A stretch of 64,000 nt of DNA, taken from the NCBI GenBank assembly GCA_030549775.1, contig CM060172.1, positions 58,533,523-58,597,522 of the forward strand. The letters run 5' to 3'. Under the pieces are notes generated by a model that saw nothing but the letters and a program-made list of their open reading frames with translations, was not told the origin of the DNA and made no database searches. Positions 38,101 through 47,400 of the stretch are shown one piece after another. The DNA comes from Tamarix chinensis (Eukaryota > Streptophyta > Magnoliopsida > Caryophyllales > Tamaricaceae). How positions within the stretch are numbered: the first letter of the stretch is position 1; each line of letters begins with the position of its first letter. The translations under genes and the position numbers were made by a program.

Positions 38101-41100
38101 GGCAGCTGGGCAGGGTATTCTTGCTTGCCGATAAATCGGATATTTATCGCCGATAAATACCGATAACCGATTTATCGGCGCTAAATCGGCGAGATGAACG
38201 TGAAATGAGAAATCCGTCGCGAACCGGCTAATTCGCGTCGCGGCACACTGAAAATCCGCGAATTAGCGGCCGCTACCGATTTAGCGGTCCGCGATTTAAT
38301 TGCATGCTTCAACAATGGAATATTAGGGCTACTAATTTTGATAAAATGAAGGATGATTACTCTTATTGTCCTAATTTCGGTCATATCTATTAGGAAGTCT
38401 CTAATGGTAACCGTAATGAATTCGTTGATTATGTCATTCATGATGGATATCTTTTTAGAGCCTCTAGGTTATGCATTCCCCAATCCTCATATCGAGACTT
38501 TCTTATTTGGGAATTGCATGTCGGTGGCCTTGCTGGTCACTTCGGTATAGATCGTACCATCACCTTGGTACGTGATCGTTTCTATCGGCCTTCTTGGTTG
38601 CAAGACGTTAAAAGAGTTATATCCCAATGTTGTACCTGTCACTTAACTAAAACTAGGAAGCAAAACACAGGTTTATAACTTTATATGCTCCTTTACTTGT
38701 TCCTCATAAGCCATGGAAGGATCTTAGCATGGACTTTATTCTTGGTATCCCCAAAACATCCAGAGGCCGTGACTCGATTCTTGTCATGGTAGATAGGTTC
38801 TCCAAGATGGCCCATTTCATACCCTGTAGCAAGACTTTCGATGCTACTCACATTGCTAGATTGATTTTTCATGACGTAGTCAGACTACATGGTCTTCCCT
38901 CTTCTATAGTGTCTGATAGAGATTCTAGGCGTGTCTATTAATTTTGGAAGGCATTATGGACTCTTAGTAACACCCAGTTGAAGTTTTCGACTGCCCATCA
39001 TCCACAGACCGATGGTCAGACTGAGGTGGTAAATCAACGTTTAGGTGACCTTCTTTGTTGTCTTGTCAGAGATCGACCTCATACTTGGAATTTAGTGTTA
39101 CCCACAGCTGAGTTAGCTTATAACCATGTGTCCATACAATTAAATAGCGGTCCCGCTATAGCGTAGCGGCCACTATTTAGCGGTTTTTGGGTCAGCCGCG
39201 ACGCAAAATTACTGATGCGCTACGGTTTTAAAATTTCACATTTATTGGCCGATAAATCGCCGGTAAATCAGCCGATAAATCAAAAAATATCACCGATAAA
39301 TCGGCGATTTATTGAGAATTCTTAAATCTACTGAAAAAAGCATACATGATAATTTTTATTTATTTATTTACTATATATAAGTTACTATTGAATTATGATA
39401 AAGTATTACTATTTACTATCTTCACATTTACTATTAAATAACATGTATTTTTTCATTCTAAGGTAAATTTAGGGTTATTAGAAAAATTTAGCATATAATG
39501 ACTTACTCTAATACTTCTTATATGATATAAAATACTAGTTTATTGAATATATATATTCAAATGATCAATAAATGATAATTAGTGTATATGGTAAAATAAA
39601 AATAAAAATTCACGCCGCAACGACCGCGACACATAATTTATCATTCGCGACGCACCGCGACCGCAACCGCGATTTAATTGCTTGCATGCGTCTAATCAGT
39701 CCACGGGAAAGAGTCCTTTTGGAATTGTTTATGGTTATGCCCCTCATGGTCCTGTTGACTTTAGACCCCTATCCCCACATGCACGTGTATCTGCGTCTGC
39801 TAAGTCCTTTGCTGATCATATATATTCCTTGCATGATGAGATTAGATGTAAGATTATGTTGAGTAATGTGGATTATAAACTTGTCGTTGATGTGCATCGT
39901 AGAGATAAGGGTTTTAATGAAGTTGACTTTGTCATGGTACGCTTGTGTCCTGAACACTTTCCAAAAGGATGTTTTAAAAAGTTAAATGCGCGTGCCATGG
40001 GCCCGTATGAGATTTTGAAAAAACAAGGACCGAATGCTTATGTGCTAGATCTACCCAATGATTTAGGTATTAGTCCTATTTTCAATGTGAGTGATTTATC
40101 AACTTACAGAGGCAACTTTGAGCCTCCTGTCTCGCCTTCTAGTGTGTCTACAAGTTTGAAGGAGCCAACAATGCCATCTGTTCAGCTGCCTAAGGATGAG
40201 ATTGATTCTATTGATGATGTGGAGTATGGTGCTTCTTCTCGAGGAGGTTTTCGCTGATTTTGGATCACCTGGAAGAACCGTCCGAATTGTGATGCGACCT
40301 GGATTCATGAGGATGATCTTCGAGATATGACTCCAGCATTACTTGATGATTTTCTTTGATCTCACTTGCCAGTGTCGAGTTCTTTCCCGGTGGGGGAGAA
40401 TGTTGTAGATAATTTCTATAAGAATAAGTATAAGCGTAGCAATAAAAATTAGATTCCTATCTTTTATCCTTTACTATCTACTTTTACTATTTACCTTAGT
40501 AATTATCTTATTACGATTTTATCTTATTTAGTAATTAGTATTATTTACTAATTAGTCATCGTTTATCTTGTTGGCCCTTAGTCTATATAAAGGAGTCTTA
40601 GTCTTGTTATTTTGACACAATTAGATGAATATTATTAATCCAAAGTGATTTTTCCACTCTCCTTCTCAATTTCCTCTTCTCTTCTCTCAACCCTACATCA
40701 ATAATCCATCCTTCAACTTATACATTGGTTCACACTTCGCACGACCAACACAAAGAAATTATAACCAACGAATAAACATCTTCAATTTCAAATTCGAACA
40801 GAAATTATCACAATTTAAGAATTGTTAATAAAGAAAAATATTTTTCTTCTCAACCATTGAACTTATCCAATGCAATGCCGTAAAAATATATGGAGAAAAA
40901 AGATAAATGGAACTCACTCAAAATTAGGGCCAAAATATTTCTTCGAAGCAACGATAAACCTCGATTCATCAAGCCTGGGCCTCATAGAAACTGAATGAAT
41001 TCCCAAGGCATCTGGATACAAACCGCAGAGAAGATTCAAAGATTCCTCTTTTCCCGGCTTCGACACGTCAACATGAAGGAACAGCTGATTTAATCCTCCA

Positions 41101-41570
41101 TCATCATCCTCATCAACACGAACCAAATTAGCCAATCGCATTACGTAAATGTTAATTTCTTCATTCTTGTAATTCCGTGTCAATACAGGACCATCCGAGT
41201 CTAGCGCGCCTTTTACAATTGTGAACGGTGATGGAGGACTCACCTTCTGCAACAACATAAACAGGTCAAATCATGTCCTGTTGCCTTTCTAGAGACACGT
41301 GCATTTGTGACGCCGTTCTGAGGTCTTAAACTCTGAACTCTCAACAAGCTAAAACCCTAAGTAATTCTGCAAAATACTACTTATAGATACACAGAGAGAG
41401 GACAATACCGGAGGAGAAGACATTTTAGATACTTCCAGATAGTGATCTTTAAGGGAACGGACGATCATAGAATTAACCGCCGTAGCGGTGGTGGACGCCT
41501 TGCGGTGATGCATATAGCGCCATATGTGCGTAGCGGAACCGCCGGCTGTTGTTAGTGCTCTCTGCAGCAT
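22941..41570 (-). CDS. Mitochondrial p32/MAM33-family acidic protein, three exons (gene span)
   Basis: Exons at 41570-41409, 41246-40918 and 23121-22941 give a 223-residue product, normal for this family (p32/gC1qBP, yeast Mam33), acidic proteins of the mitochondrial matrix. Both introns are GT-AG. Exon 1 joins exon 2 in phase 0. Exon 2 ends GA before GTGAGT and exon 3 begins G after ATAG, which restores a Glu codon within [18 protein letters not shown]. That junction matches the family pattern. The N terminus is rich in Arg, Ser and Thr with few acids, as in a mitochondrial presequence. The core has an acidic DEDDDGG loop, and the C terminus carries [15 protein letters not shown] and a WFK helix. 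Intron 2 spans 17.8 kb and contains two gypsy retrotransposons, so single-exon inspection would miss the gene. The exact molecular role in plants is not clear from sequence. Confidence 0.88.
23122..27104 (-). other. p32-family intron 2, 3' portion
   Basis: Non-coding intron DNA left of the first gypsy insertion. Two diverged segments, about 24570-24770 and 25660-25880, resemble each other (both have AACTCA.CACTT.GCACA and GTATA.AACTTTCAA.TCCTAA). The stretch between them ends with GAATTAATTAATTCACCCC near 25490, resembling one end of a MITE, but I could not pair it with a left end. A (GA)n run lies at 26747-26764. No additional exon is needed between exons 2 and 3. Confidence 0.6.
26747..26764. 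repeat. (GA)n microsatellite
   Basis: Nine GA units in the p32-family intron. Confidence 0.9.
27110..27509 (-). repeat. G1 3' LTR
   Basis: A 400-bp LTR starting TGATAAGAA on the plus strand and ending GGTTCATCA. It lacks about 47 bp that are present in the 5' LTR near 33090-33140. Confidence 0.88.
27510..27521 (-). other. G1 polypurine tract
   Basis: On the reverse strand GTGGGGGGTAT abuts the 3' LTR, the normal position for plus-strand priming. Confidence 0.7.
27530..28910 (-). pseudogene. G1 integrase and chromodomain remnant
   Basis: Frame 28656-28907 carries the integrase zinc-binding H-H half ([12 protein letters not shown]), and 27995-28270 carries the distal core ([20 protein letters not shown], then [11 protein letters not shown]). 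The catalytic core between them is broken. Near 27540-27690, LLDFESS, a stop, then EEFDLI and FPSFHL resemble a degenerate C-terminal chromodomain. Confidence 0.8.
29000..30333 (-). pseudogene. G1 reverse transcriptase and RNase H remnant
   Basis: Reverse-strand frame 29770-30195 contains [30 protein letters not shown] and [13 protein letters not shown], core reverse transcriptase motifs. After a frameshift the catalytic box reads FFDDILVYS near 29720-29747. The frame at 29431-29685 continues with the thumb/connection (ELEYLGHIV), and RNase H-like sequence follows to about 29000. Stops and shifts make it non-functional. Confidence 0.87.
30334..30613. mobile_element. hAT-type element, CAATTAAAT family, short copy (H-d)
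   Basis: A 280-bp element in G1 between protease and reverse transcriptase. Its left end, CAAGCAATAAAATCGC, and right end, ACTTAATTGTATG, are degenerate forms of the family ends. The flanking octamers CCTTGCAT and CCCTGCAA match at six of eight. The interior has the family's CCGATAAATC-like and TGTCGCGGT words. Confidence 0.65.
30799..31257 (-). pseudogene. G1 aspartic protease region
   Basis: An open stretch of about 150 codons. [12 protein letters not shown] near 31040-31075 is the active-site motif of retroviral-type aspartic proteases (catalytic Asp in DSG). [13 protein letters not shown] near 30805-30845 is the conserved C-terminal hydrophobic motif. A stop follows, so the polyprotein is cut here. 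Confidence 0.88.
31258..32950 (-). pseudogene. G1 gag remnant
   Basis: The frame starts in the context AAAGCCATGATGACTGAG and changes near 32830-32840. It contains gag-like [20 protein letters not shown] near 32590-32640 and ends with a zinc knuckle-like [14 protein letters not shown] near 31270-31320. Several stops interrupt it, and the hAT-type element at 31737-32306 splits it. Confidence 0.8.
31737..32306. mobile_element. hAT-type element, CAATTAAAT family (H-a)
   Basis: A 570-bp non-coding element in G1 gag. The ends are CATCCAATTAAATAGCGG and CCGCTATTTAATTGCCTA. A perfect 8-bp duplication CCCCCTGG lies at 31729-31736 and 32307-32314. Subterminal repeats of CGCTATAGCG, CGATAAATCG and CGCGAC surround an AT-rich core. 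It is near-identical over much of its length to 39133-39684. Confidence 0.88.
32947..32959 (-). other. G1 primer binding site (initiator Met tRNA)
   Basis: On the reverse strand TGGTATCAAAGCC lies three bases inside the 5' LTR, one mismatch from the usual plant initiator Met tRNA complement TGGTATCAGAGC. The gag ATG follows directly. Confidence 0.85.
32963..33409 (-). repeat. G1 5' LTR
   Basis: A 447-bp LTR, highly similar to 27110-27509. Its outer end reads GTTTATAA where the other copy has GTTCATCA. It is followed directly by TSD TGAAG. Confidence 0.88.
33415..34416 (-). other. p32-family intron 2, segment between the two gypsy elements
   Basis: About 1 kb of host intron DNA separating G1 and G2. 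No coding or terminal-repeat signal seen. Confidence 0.6.
34520..34966 (+). pseudogene. G2 gag C-terminal part with zinc knuckle
   Basis: The open frame carries retrotransposon gag sequence ([20 protein letters not shown]) and one CCHC knuckle [14 protein letters not shown] near 34902-34945. The true N terminus is deleted; the ATG at 34512 is internal. Confidence 0.85.
34967..35400 (+). pseudogene. G2 protease remnant
   Basis: The frame contains [11 protein letters not shown] near 35110-35142, where the usual DSG is DGG as in CRM-type elements, then a stop, and later [18 protein letters not shown] near 35318-35371 followed by another stop. Confidence 0.75.
35580..36960 (+). pseudogene. G2 reverse transcriptase and RNase H remnant
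   Basis: Frame 35667-36071 has [20 protein letters not shown] and [11 protein letters not shown]. The catalytic box near 36155-36185 reads [12 protein letters not shown], where one of the two polymerase aspartates is Lys, a disabling change. Frame 36316-36756 holds the connection and RNase H start ([20 protein letters not shown], with the first RNase H Asp apparently replaced by Glu), then [16 protein letters not shown] near 36896-36942. Stops and shifts are present. Confidence 0.87.
36960..38306. mobile_element. hAT-type element, CAATTAAAT family, long copy with exon-like cargo (H-b)
   Basis: A 1347-bp element in G2. The ends CATGCAATTAAATCGCGG and GCGATTTAATTGCATG are near-perfect inverted repeats. 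A perfect 8-bp duplication CTTCAACA lies at 36952-36959 and 38307-38314. It shares subterminal GATAAATCG and CGCGAC words with the other copies. It also holds about 550 bp (37560-38110) that is much more GC-rich, stop-poor on both strands, and includes CAG|GTTAGT like an exon-intron border. This could be the transposase leader exon or a captured host fragment. Confidence 0.88.
38307..40370 (+). pseudogene. G2 integrase and chromodomain remnant
   Basis: It starts with the HHCC zinc finger ([16 protein letters not shown] near 38505-38555, then CCTCH). Frame 38729-38941 has [20 protein letters not shown] with the first catalytic Asp and SIVSDRDSR with the second. [18 protein letters not shown] near 38983-39040 holds the catalytic Glu. 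After the hAT insertion at 39133-39684, the frame to 40257 completes the C-terminal region. Past a frameshift, [20 protein letters not shown] (40279-40336) resembles a CRM chromodomain. Confidence 0.87.
39133..39684. mobile_element. hAT-type element, CAATTAAAT family (H-c)
   Basis: A 552-bp non-coding element in G2 integrase. The ends are CATACAATTAAATAGCGG and GCGATTTAATTGCTTG. The duplications are CATGTGTC (39125-39132) and CATGCGTC (39685-39692), one mismatch. Removing it approximately restores the surrounding integrase frame. It is very similar to 31737-32306. Confidence 0.87.
40390..40401 (+). other. G2 polypurine tract
   Basis: GGTGGGGGAGAA immediately upstream of the 3' LTR. Confidence 0.75.
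40402..40700 (+). repeat. G2 3' LTR
   Basis: A 299-bp LTR from TGTTGTAGATAATTTC to CCTACATCA. It is directly preceded by the polypurine tract GGTGGGGGAGAA (40390-40401) and followed by TSD ATAAT. A TATATAAAGG-like TATA box lies near 40583. Confidence 0.85.
40706..40917 (-). other. p32-family intron 2, 5' portion
   Basis: Host intron DNA between the exon 2 donor GTGAGT and the right flank of G2. A short stretch near 40733-40760 resembles 24583-24610 (CACTTCGCAC followed by CCAACAC). Confidence 0.65.
40918..41246 (-). CDS. p32/MAM33-family gene, exon 2 (core domain)
   Basis: The acceptor TTGCAG precedes AAGGTGAGTCC. The 329-nt exon encodes [17 protein letters not shown] through [12 protein letters not shown] to FGPNF, the first two thirds of the p32 fold, including the acidic DEDDDGG segment. 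The donor GTGAGT overlaps an apparent TGA stop, which splicing removes. Confidence 0.87.
41409..41570 (-). CDS. p32/MAM33-family gene, exon 1 (presequence)
   Basis: Encodes 54 residues from the first ATG, beginning [20 protein letters not shown], rich in Arg, His, Ser and Thr and almost free of acidic residues until residue 42, as expected of a mitochondrial targeting signal. It ends CCTCCG before a GTATTG donor. Intron 1 is 162 bp. Confidence 0.85.
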
Positions 41571-42480
41571 TACTTTTTACTCCTTTGTCGTCACTCGTCC
41601 GCTTCTGTGTCTTTCTCCTCTGGTTTGTCGCCGTTGCACTCGGTACTCGGTAGTCTCTCTAATCTGACTCCACAACGGCTGAGCATGAAAAGCACCGCTC
41701 TCTATACGGCCCGCCCGGAATTGTTCCAGACTTGCAGGCTCAAACTTCGTACCCTATTTTGTCCGCCCAAAGAAATGAAAATCTATATAGAAGACACCAC
41801 GTTTCGTCTAACCTTAAACATCATTATAAATAAACAGATTTGGCTCACAGCTTTTTTAATTTGATTCCCTAAAAATTCAATTTAGGCCATTTATTTAATT
41901 AAATAAATTGATGTGTAGTTTTATTTTTGAATTTATTTAATAAAAGAGTCAAAATTAAATATAAAGAATTTAAAATCGAACTTAATTACGGTACAAAAGC
42001 CCATGAGTATGACTCTTTTACCACAAAAGTTCATGCGTGTACTCAACTCAACTCTACTTATTAAACCCGGACCTTATTTTTATATTCGTTTATTAAACAA
42101 ACCTAGTATAAGCCTACATCGGTCTGGCTTGACTTATTTATATCCATAACCTTAAAGTACCGATATTAACTTTTATTTAGGTTGTGTATTAACTGGATCA
42201 AAGTGTGAGATGTGTAAGGATCTCATGTCATGGTCTAGCTACATGAAAGTCTCACATTAGCATAAATTAGTTGTATGAGAATCTCATGTCAGTTGCTATA
42301 TTGCATCTCCAACAAACTAAAGGTAACTTTTCATACCGCAAGCAATGGACATCAATAGGATCTTATGTTGGCCCTAGCAAGGAGCTGGAGTTTAAGTAAT
42401 ATCATGTCCTAATATATTTTAAAATTTATTTAAAATTATGTTGATATAAAAAAAATTATAATTTTGGAAAGTGTTTGAAA
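41571..42480 (-). promoter_or_regulatory. Upstream region of the p32-family gene
   Basis: The first 200 bp or so upstream of the start codon is GC-richer and CT-rich, consistent with a 5' leader and core promoter. Beyond about 41870 it becomes AT-rich with no recognised feature. The frame at 41607-41864 on the other strand shows no family resemblance. Confidence 0.45.
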
Positions 42481-44492
42481 AACAGATAAATATGTGAATT
42501 TTAGTAGTATCAGTCAACTGGTCGTACCCAATATATGTCTACTACTTCATCAAGAAACTCGGGTTTTACTCCAGAAAAAACAGTCAATTGATTAAACTAG
42601 ATGGCTCGCATCTCACAGCTAATCAACTAGTTTTGTTGAAACTTTCAAGTGTTTTTATTTTTTATTTTTTATTTTTCTTCCAATAATTTCCTAAACTTAT
42701 TATTAGTGTTTATTTGTGTTAATAGTCATATTTTGGTGATTTTAAAATATTTTTATATTATGCATATCATTCTATGAGTTTATTTAGTTAAAAATTCTCC
42801 AAAATACTTTTGAGATATTCTCTCTCTCTCTCTCTCTCTCCCTACCTCTTTTTCCTCGCTTGTCTACCAATCATAGTTGTGTGTGGACTTTCCCATGCAC
42901 CCTCTAACTTACCTTGCATCTGTCTTAGCCTGACTGGAAACCAAGGCTGGGTCTTCTTTCCTTCCCCATTTTCTCATTTGAATCCTCTCTCTTCTCTTTC
43001 TCTTGCTATTGCTTTAATTAATCCTTGTTTTTCATTAAACAAATGAGGATTAAAGTGAAGATAAATGTTGAAGATCCTAGACTTTTCTCCTCTTGGCAAG
43101 CCTTGTTTTGGGAGGAGGTTAGGTGTATTTTGTCTTCTTCTTATTCTTATTTGTTTTTAGTTCTTTATGGCGTTTAAATGGGTTCTACTAATTTTTTATT
43201 CTTAACATTCTTAGGATAATTAAGAGTCTCGATAAGGATCACCAAGTTATAAGTAATTGAGCTTTGCTAGAAGATAGTTGCTTAAGGCAAGGCATTCTTA
43301 ATTTTAATATGTCCAAGATTTTACGTTATAAATCGTGATTTCATGATTTTTAATGTGGTTTGTGCCAATCACGTGTCATGTTGATTTCTAACGTCAAGCA
43401 AGTTAGCATGATCTTGTATACTTTAGGATGATGAAGATGTTTTAACCATTTTGGCTTTGTTGTTATTTTGAGGAATTAAGCATGAGTATGATGTAATTCG
43501 AGTTGATGAGCATAGATCCATGTTTTAATAGTGTGATCATATCTTTATATAAGTTTTAACAATTTATGGGCACTTTAGAATTGTGTGGATAAGTTAGAAA
43601 TTGATTCGATTAATCACGTGTTGTTATTCAGTGTTGTTCCTAGATAAACTAGTTAACTTTTTCACCATTTAACTGGTTTTAACCTACCAGTCAACTAGTC
43701 AACCTGGACTTTTATTGCAATTGCTGAAGTGGTGTTTCTACTAAAGACGCCTATCAATTCGTGTTGGCCAACCAATCAGTTGATTAATTTACGTCTCATT
43801 AATATTCTTGTTGGAATAGTCAACTAGTGAGGGTAATTGATCCACTACTATACTAGTAGATTGGTCACCCTCATATATATCAATTGGTTTCACCTTATTT
43901 CAACTATGATATTCTATTTGAGTTCCAAACCAGTTAACTAGTTTATTGGAACTAACCAGCTAGATTCCTAGGTGATTATGTGATATATTAGGGTTTTAAC
44001 TTAGCATTTAACATTTAAATTATAATATTGGCCTTGAACAATTGAATCTAAGAAAAGGATAAAAATGGTTAAATGTACCCCCCCCCATTTTTATAACTAT
44101 TTTTTACAAGACATTTTACAGGAGCTGAATAGAAAAATGTAGAATGTTACCATCGCATCAAACATAGAAGAGGTGTAACCACTACTTAGTTTATGTGGGG
44201 TGCTGAACTAAAAAGTAAACCCATATCCTAAGAGGTAAGTGTCTGATTCTGATACAGGAATTAAAAAACTATACAAAAAATATACACAAGATCAAAAGAT
44301 CTAAAAGAACTCAACAAGAACAAAATAAATAGAATATGGTATCCTAATGATCCAACTAAAACACCTATTGACTTTATCAAGGACTCAACACTCTCAACCC
44401 CATATAAGCAAAACAAAAGAAACCTACATAAGAAATGAAATGGTGTGACATCAGTACGTCAAGCATGCTAAGTAGACATGCCCTACTATAAG
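42481..44492. other. Unassigned non-coding region rich in an AACTAGTTAACT-like motif
   Basis: No protein-coding signal. Motifs such as CAGTCAACTGGT, AATCAACTAGTTT, AACTAGTTAACTT, CCAGTCAACTAGTCAACC, AGTCAACTAGTG and CCAGTTAACTAGTTT recur at irregular spacing between about 42510 and 43960. This is more than expected for AT-rich DNA. It may be an unrecognised LTR or repeat. Confidence 0.4.
42819..42840. repeat. (TC)n microsatellite
   Basis: Eleven TC units, followed by a CT-rich stretch. Confidence 0.9.
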
Positions 44493-47400
44493 TGTAACAC
44501 CCCACTTACTACTAAATTTTTTTTACTCTTTTGAAAGCTAAATATAAAATAATTGGGTGTTACTACCATACCTAGTATATATCTAGTTTACTATAACCAT
44601 CTCGTACAAAGTATAAGGTAAAACCTTGCGACAATTTAAATAAGATAGAGAGAGAAAAAGAGGGATTCCATAAAACAAAGGCAAAGATATAGAGATAAAC
44701 TCTTAATACAATGCTAATCAAAATACAACAAAAGGAAAACCCTTAAAACTAAGAGTCCATAAGGTATCCAAACAAAAACCCTAACTACCGGATATCCTAG
44801 ACTTTATATCCACAACCTAACAAATAGTCAATATTTCACAAGAAGAGCATCAAAGTCAACAAAGTCTCCAAAATGGTCATCAAATACCTACACATTAATA
44901 ATAGGGTCATCTACTTATGGGAATAAGTGCCACCCATGATAAGTATGGTCAATACTTACATATTGATTAAGGTAACAAATATACATTGCTAAGGTAGGGT
45001 TTGCACCATATAAGATCACCTTAAGATAAAATTTCACAAGCACACTATTCATAATTGGCAACTGCCTAAGATGAAGTCACATTAAAACCATTTCCTTACC
45101 ACATTAATGTCTTGGAATCAATAGTAACAATACTCTCCTATTTTTCCCCACGAATGGGAGAAATATAGGCAACCTCATTTATACTCTTATATCTAGGGTA
45201 ACACATGCCTAGGATAATAATAAACCTCTAATATTTAAGTATGCATGCCCTTATAAGCTAGCGAATCAATCAAATAGAGTAGACTAGGGTCCTCTAGTTA
45301 TGTAAGGTCTAGACAATTAACTTCAATAATTCTAAAGTACTCTATTCTGACTCGTGTATTCCTCCATTTTAAGTATTAATACCTTATTAGTACCTTAACC
45401 GACACTTAGCACATGACAAATACATTACTGGAGTTACTTAATTCATTATACCTTCGCTTTGATTATCATTAGCTTATTATGTGATAAACTACTTATCATG
45501 ATCCTCGGTTATTATGAATTGATAACACCGAGAACTCAAATTGTATCATTAATAACACTTTGAACATGTTACATGAGTAAAGGTAAGACATAATAATAAT
45601 TATTAATTACATAGATAATTTTTCACAAGGTAAAATATACTCGTATAAACCCTAATTTTACAAGTACAACACAACTTCATCCAAAAGGCTTTCTAACTCA
45701 CCAAATTGAACACACTAACATAAAATATTATTAAAACATCATATCCAAAAATCATAGCTTAAATCTAAATTTTCATACATAAAATACCAATGCTACCATT
45801 TTAGTTATTATTCCCAAATTAAACATTTCCTTGTAAAATCATACCTTATGTTATTCAAAATTTATCAAGATAATTTACAATTCATCATTATCATATTTCG
45901 ATTCATATAATAATTCTGCAACACCAAATTTTTAGATTTAACAAGAAGTGACCAAAATTCCCTCGGTTCTCCTAAACATATCAAAATTTATTATTTTCAT
46001 AACTTAAGTAATTCACAACAACAACTTCATATTATATACCAAAATTATTATAAAAACTCAAAGAACACAATGAGATATTTATTTTCTTCAAAAATTTTAA
46101 TAAAAAAAGAGAGACCATTTTACCTCTTTGGTCAATACTAGGGATGGCAATGGGGCGGGTCGGGGACGGGGACCCCATCTCCATCCCCGAACCCGATAAG
46201 GAAAATTATCCCCGAACCCGACCCGATCCCCGTTATTTTTTTATCGGGGATTCCCTGACCCGATCCCCGCGGGGATCAAATCCCCATACCCGACCCGATC
46301 CCCGATCTATTTTCCATCCCCGAAGTATTCTCCGTTTTTAAAACCCGACCCGATCCCCGAAACCCGACTTTATACCCGATCCCCGATCTCATCCCCGATC
46401 CTCAAACTATTTTTTTATATTATATTTTTAATTTATATTCTATAAAAAAATTATATATATATTATATATATATAATTATATAAAAAAATATATATAAAAA
46501 ATTTCGGGGCGGGTTCGGGGATGGGGACCCCAAACCCGTCCCCGAAAAAATCCCCGTTAAGAATCCCCGAACCCGAACCCGATCCCAGAATTCTCTCCCC
46601 GAACCCGAACCCGAACGGGGAATCCCCGACGGGGCCCCGAACCCGCGGGGAAAATTGCCATCCCTAGTCAATACTCCACTCAAATTCATGACATAATGCA
46701 ACTCTCAACATCTTACCAATTATACATTTAACCATATTTAAATTATTATCAGCCTAAAAATATAATTTACAAAGATTAAAACAATCCATAACACCACAAA
46801 GAAACATGGTCAAGAACCCCACAAGGCATAAAAATCCCAAATTTTGAGATTTTAATATAAAACACCAATCACCATACTTACATAATTTAATCTACTCACC
46901 ATAAGATTTAAACATAAATAATAATATACTAACATGCCTGGAATTTTATGCCAAAGCCTAGTGAGACATAAAATAGACGTTTTACATAAAATCACAAACC
47001 TCATGAAATCATAAATTTACCAATTAATACATAAATATAAATTTCTAATGAATCATATCATGATTTCTTGCATAAAACATGATAACATGAAATTTTATAA
47101 AATTAACACATACATACAAATAAGCCATAATCTAGAGATATATATCCTTATCAAAGTTATTCTGATCCCATAACACGAAATACTCCTAGACTCTTTTTTC
47201 CATCCTTTAACCACCTAAAATAATAATGAAAAAATAAGATAAAAAGAACATCAAGGGTTAGAAGAGAAGATAAAATATTAAAAGAGGTGAGAATAATCCT
47301 TAGAATTTCAAAAATAGCTTGGGAAAAATTTCACCAATCTACAATCTTAACTCTCTTTTTTTTTCTAACAATAAGCACCAAAGATAAACTTAAGACTTTA

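Larger units (their letters stand above)
34422..40700 (+). mobile_element. Ty3/gypsy chromovirus, CRM-like, 5'-deleted (element G2)
   Basis: Plus-strand element flanked by a perfect 5-bp duplication ATAAT (34417-34421 and 40701-40705). The 3' LTR is 40402-40700. The 5' end keeps the LTR start for about 30 bp (TGATGTAGTTAATTTCTAC against TGTTGTAGATAATTTCTAT) and soon runs into the middle of gag, so most of the 5' LTR, the primer site and the N-terminal gag are missing. The order gag, protease, reverse transcriptase, RNase H, integrase and chromodomain fits Ty3/gypsy. The DGGST protease motif, [10 protein letters not shown] and the chromodomain-like [11 protein letters not shown] fit CRM chromoviruses. 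Two hAT-type elements (36960-38306 and 39133-39684) interrupt it. It is antisense to the p32-family gene whose intron it occupies. Confidence 0.88.

Noticed and set aside
40914..41258. Stand-alone small heat-shock protein or hypothetical gene
   Set aside because: The residues match the p32/MAM33 family instead, and the apparent ATG lies upstream of the splice acceptor in intron 1.
41607..41864. Plus-strand gene divergent from the p32-family gene
   Set aside because: Short frame across the leader and promoter with no family resemblance or splice support.
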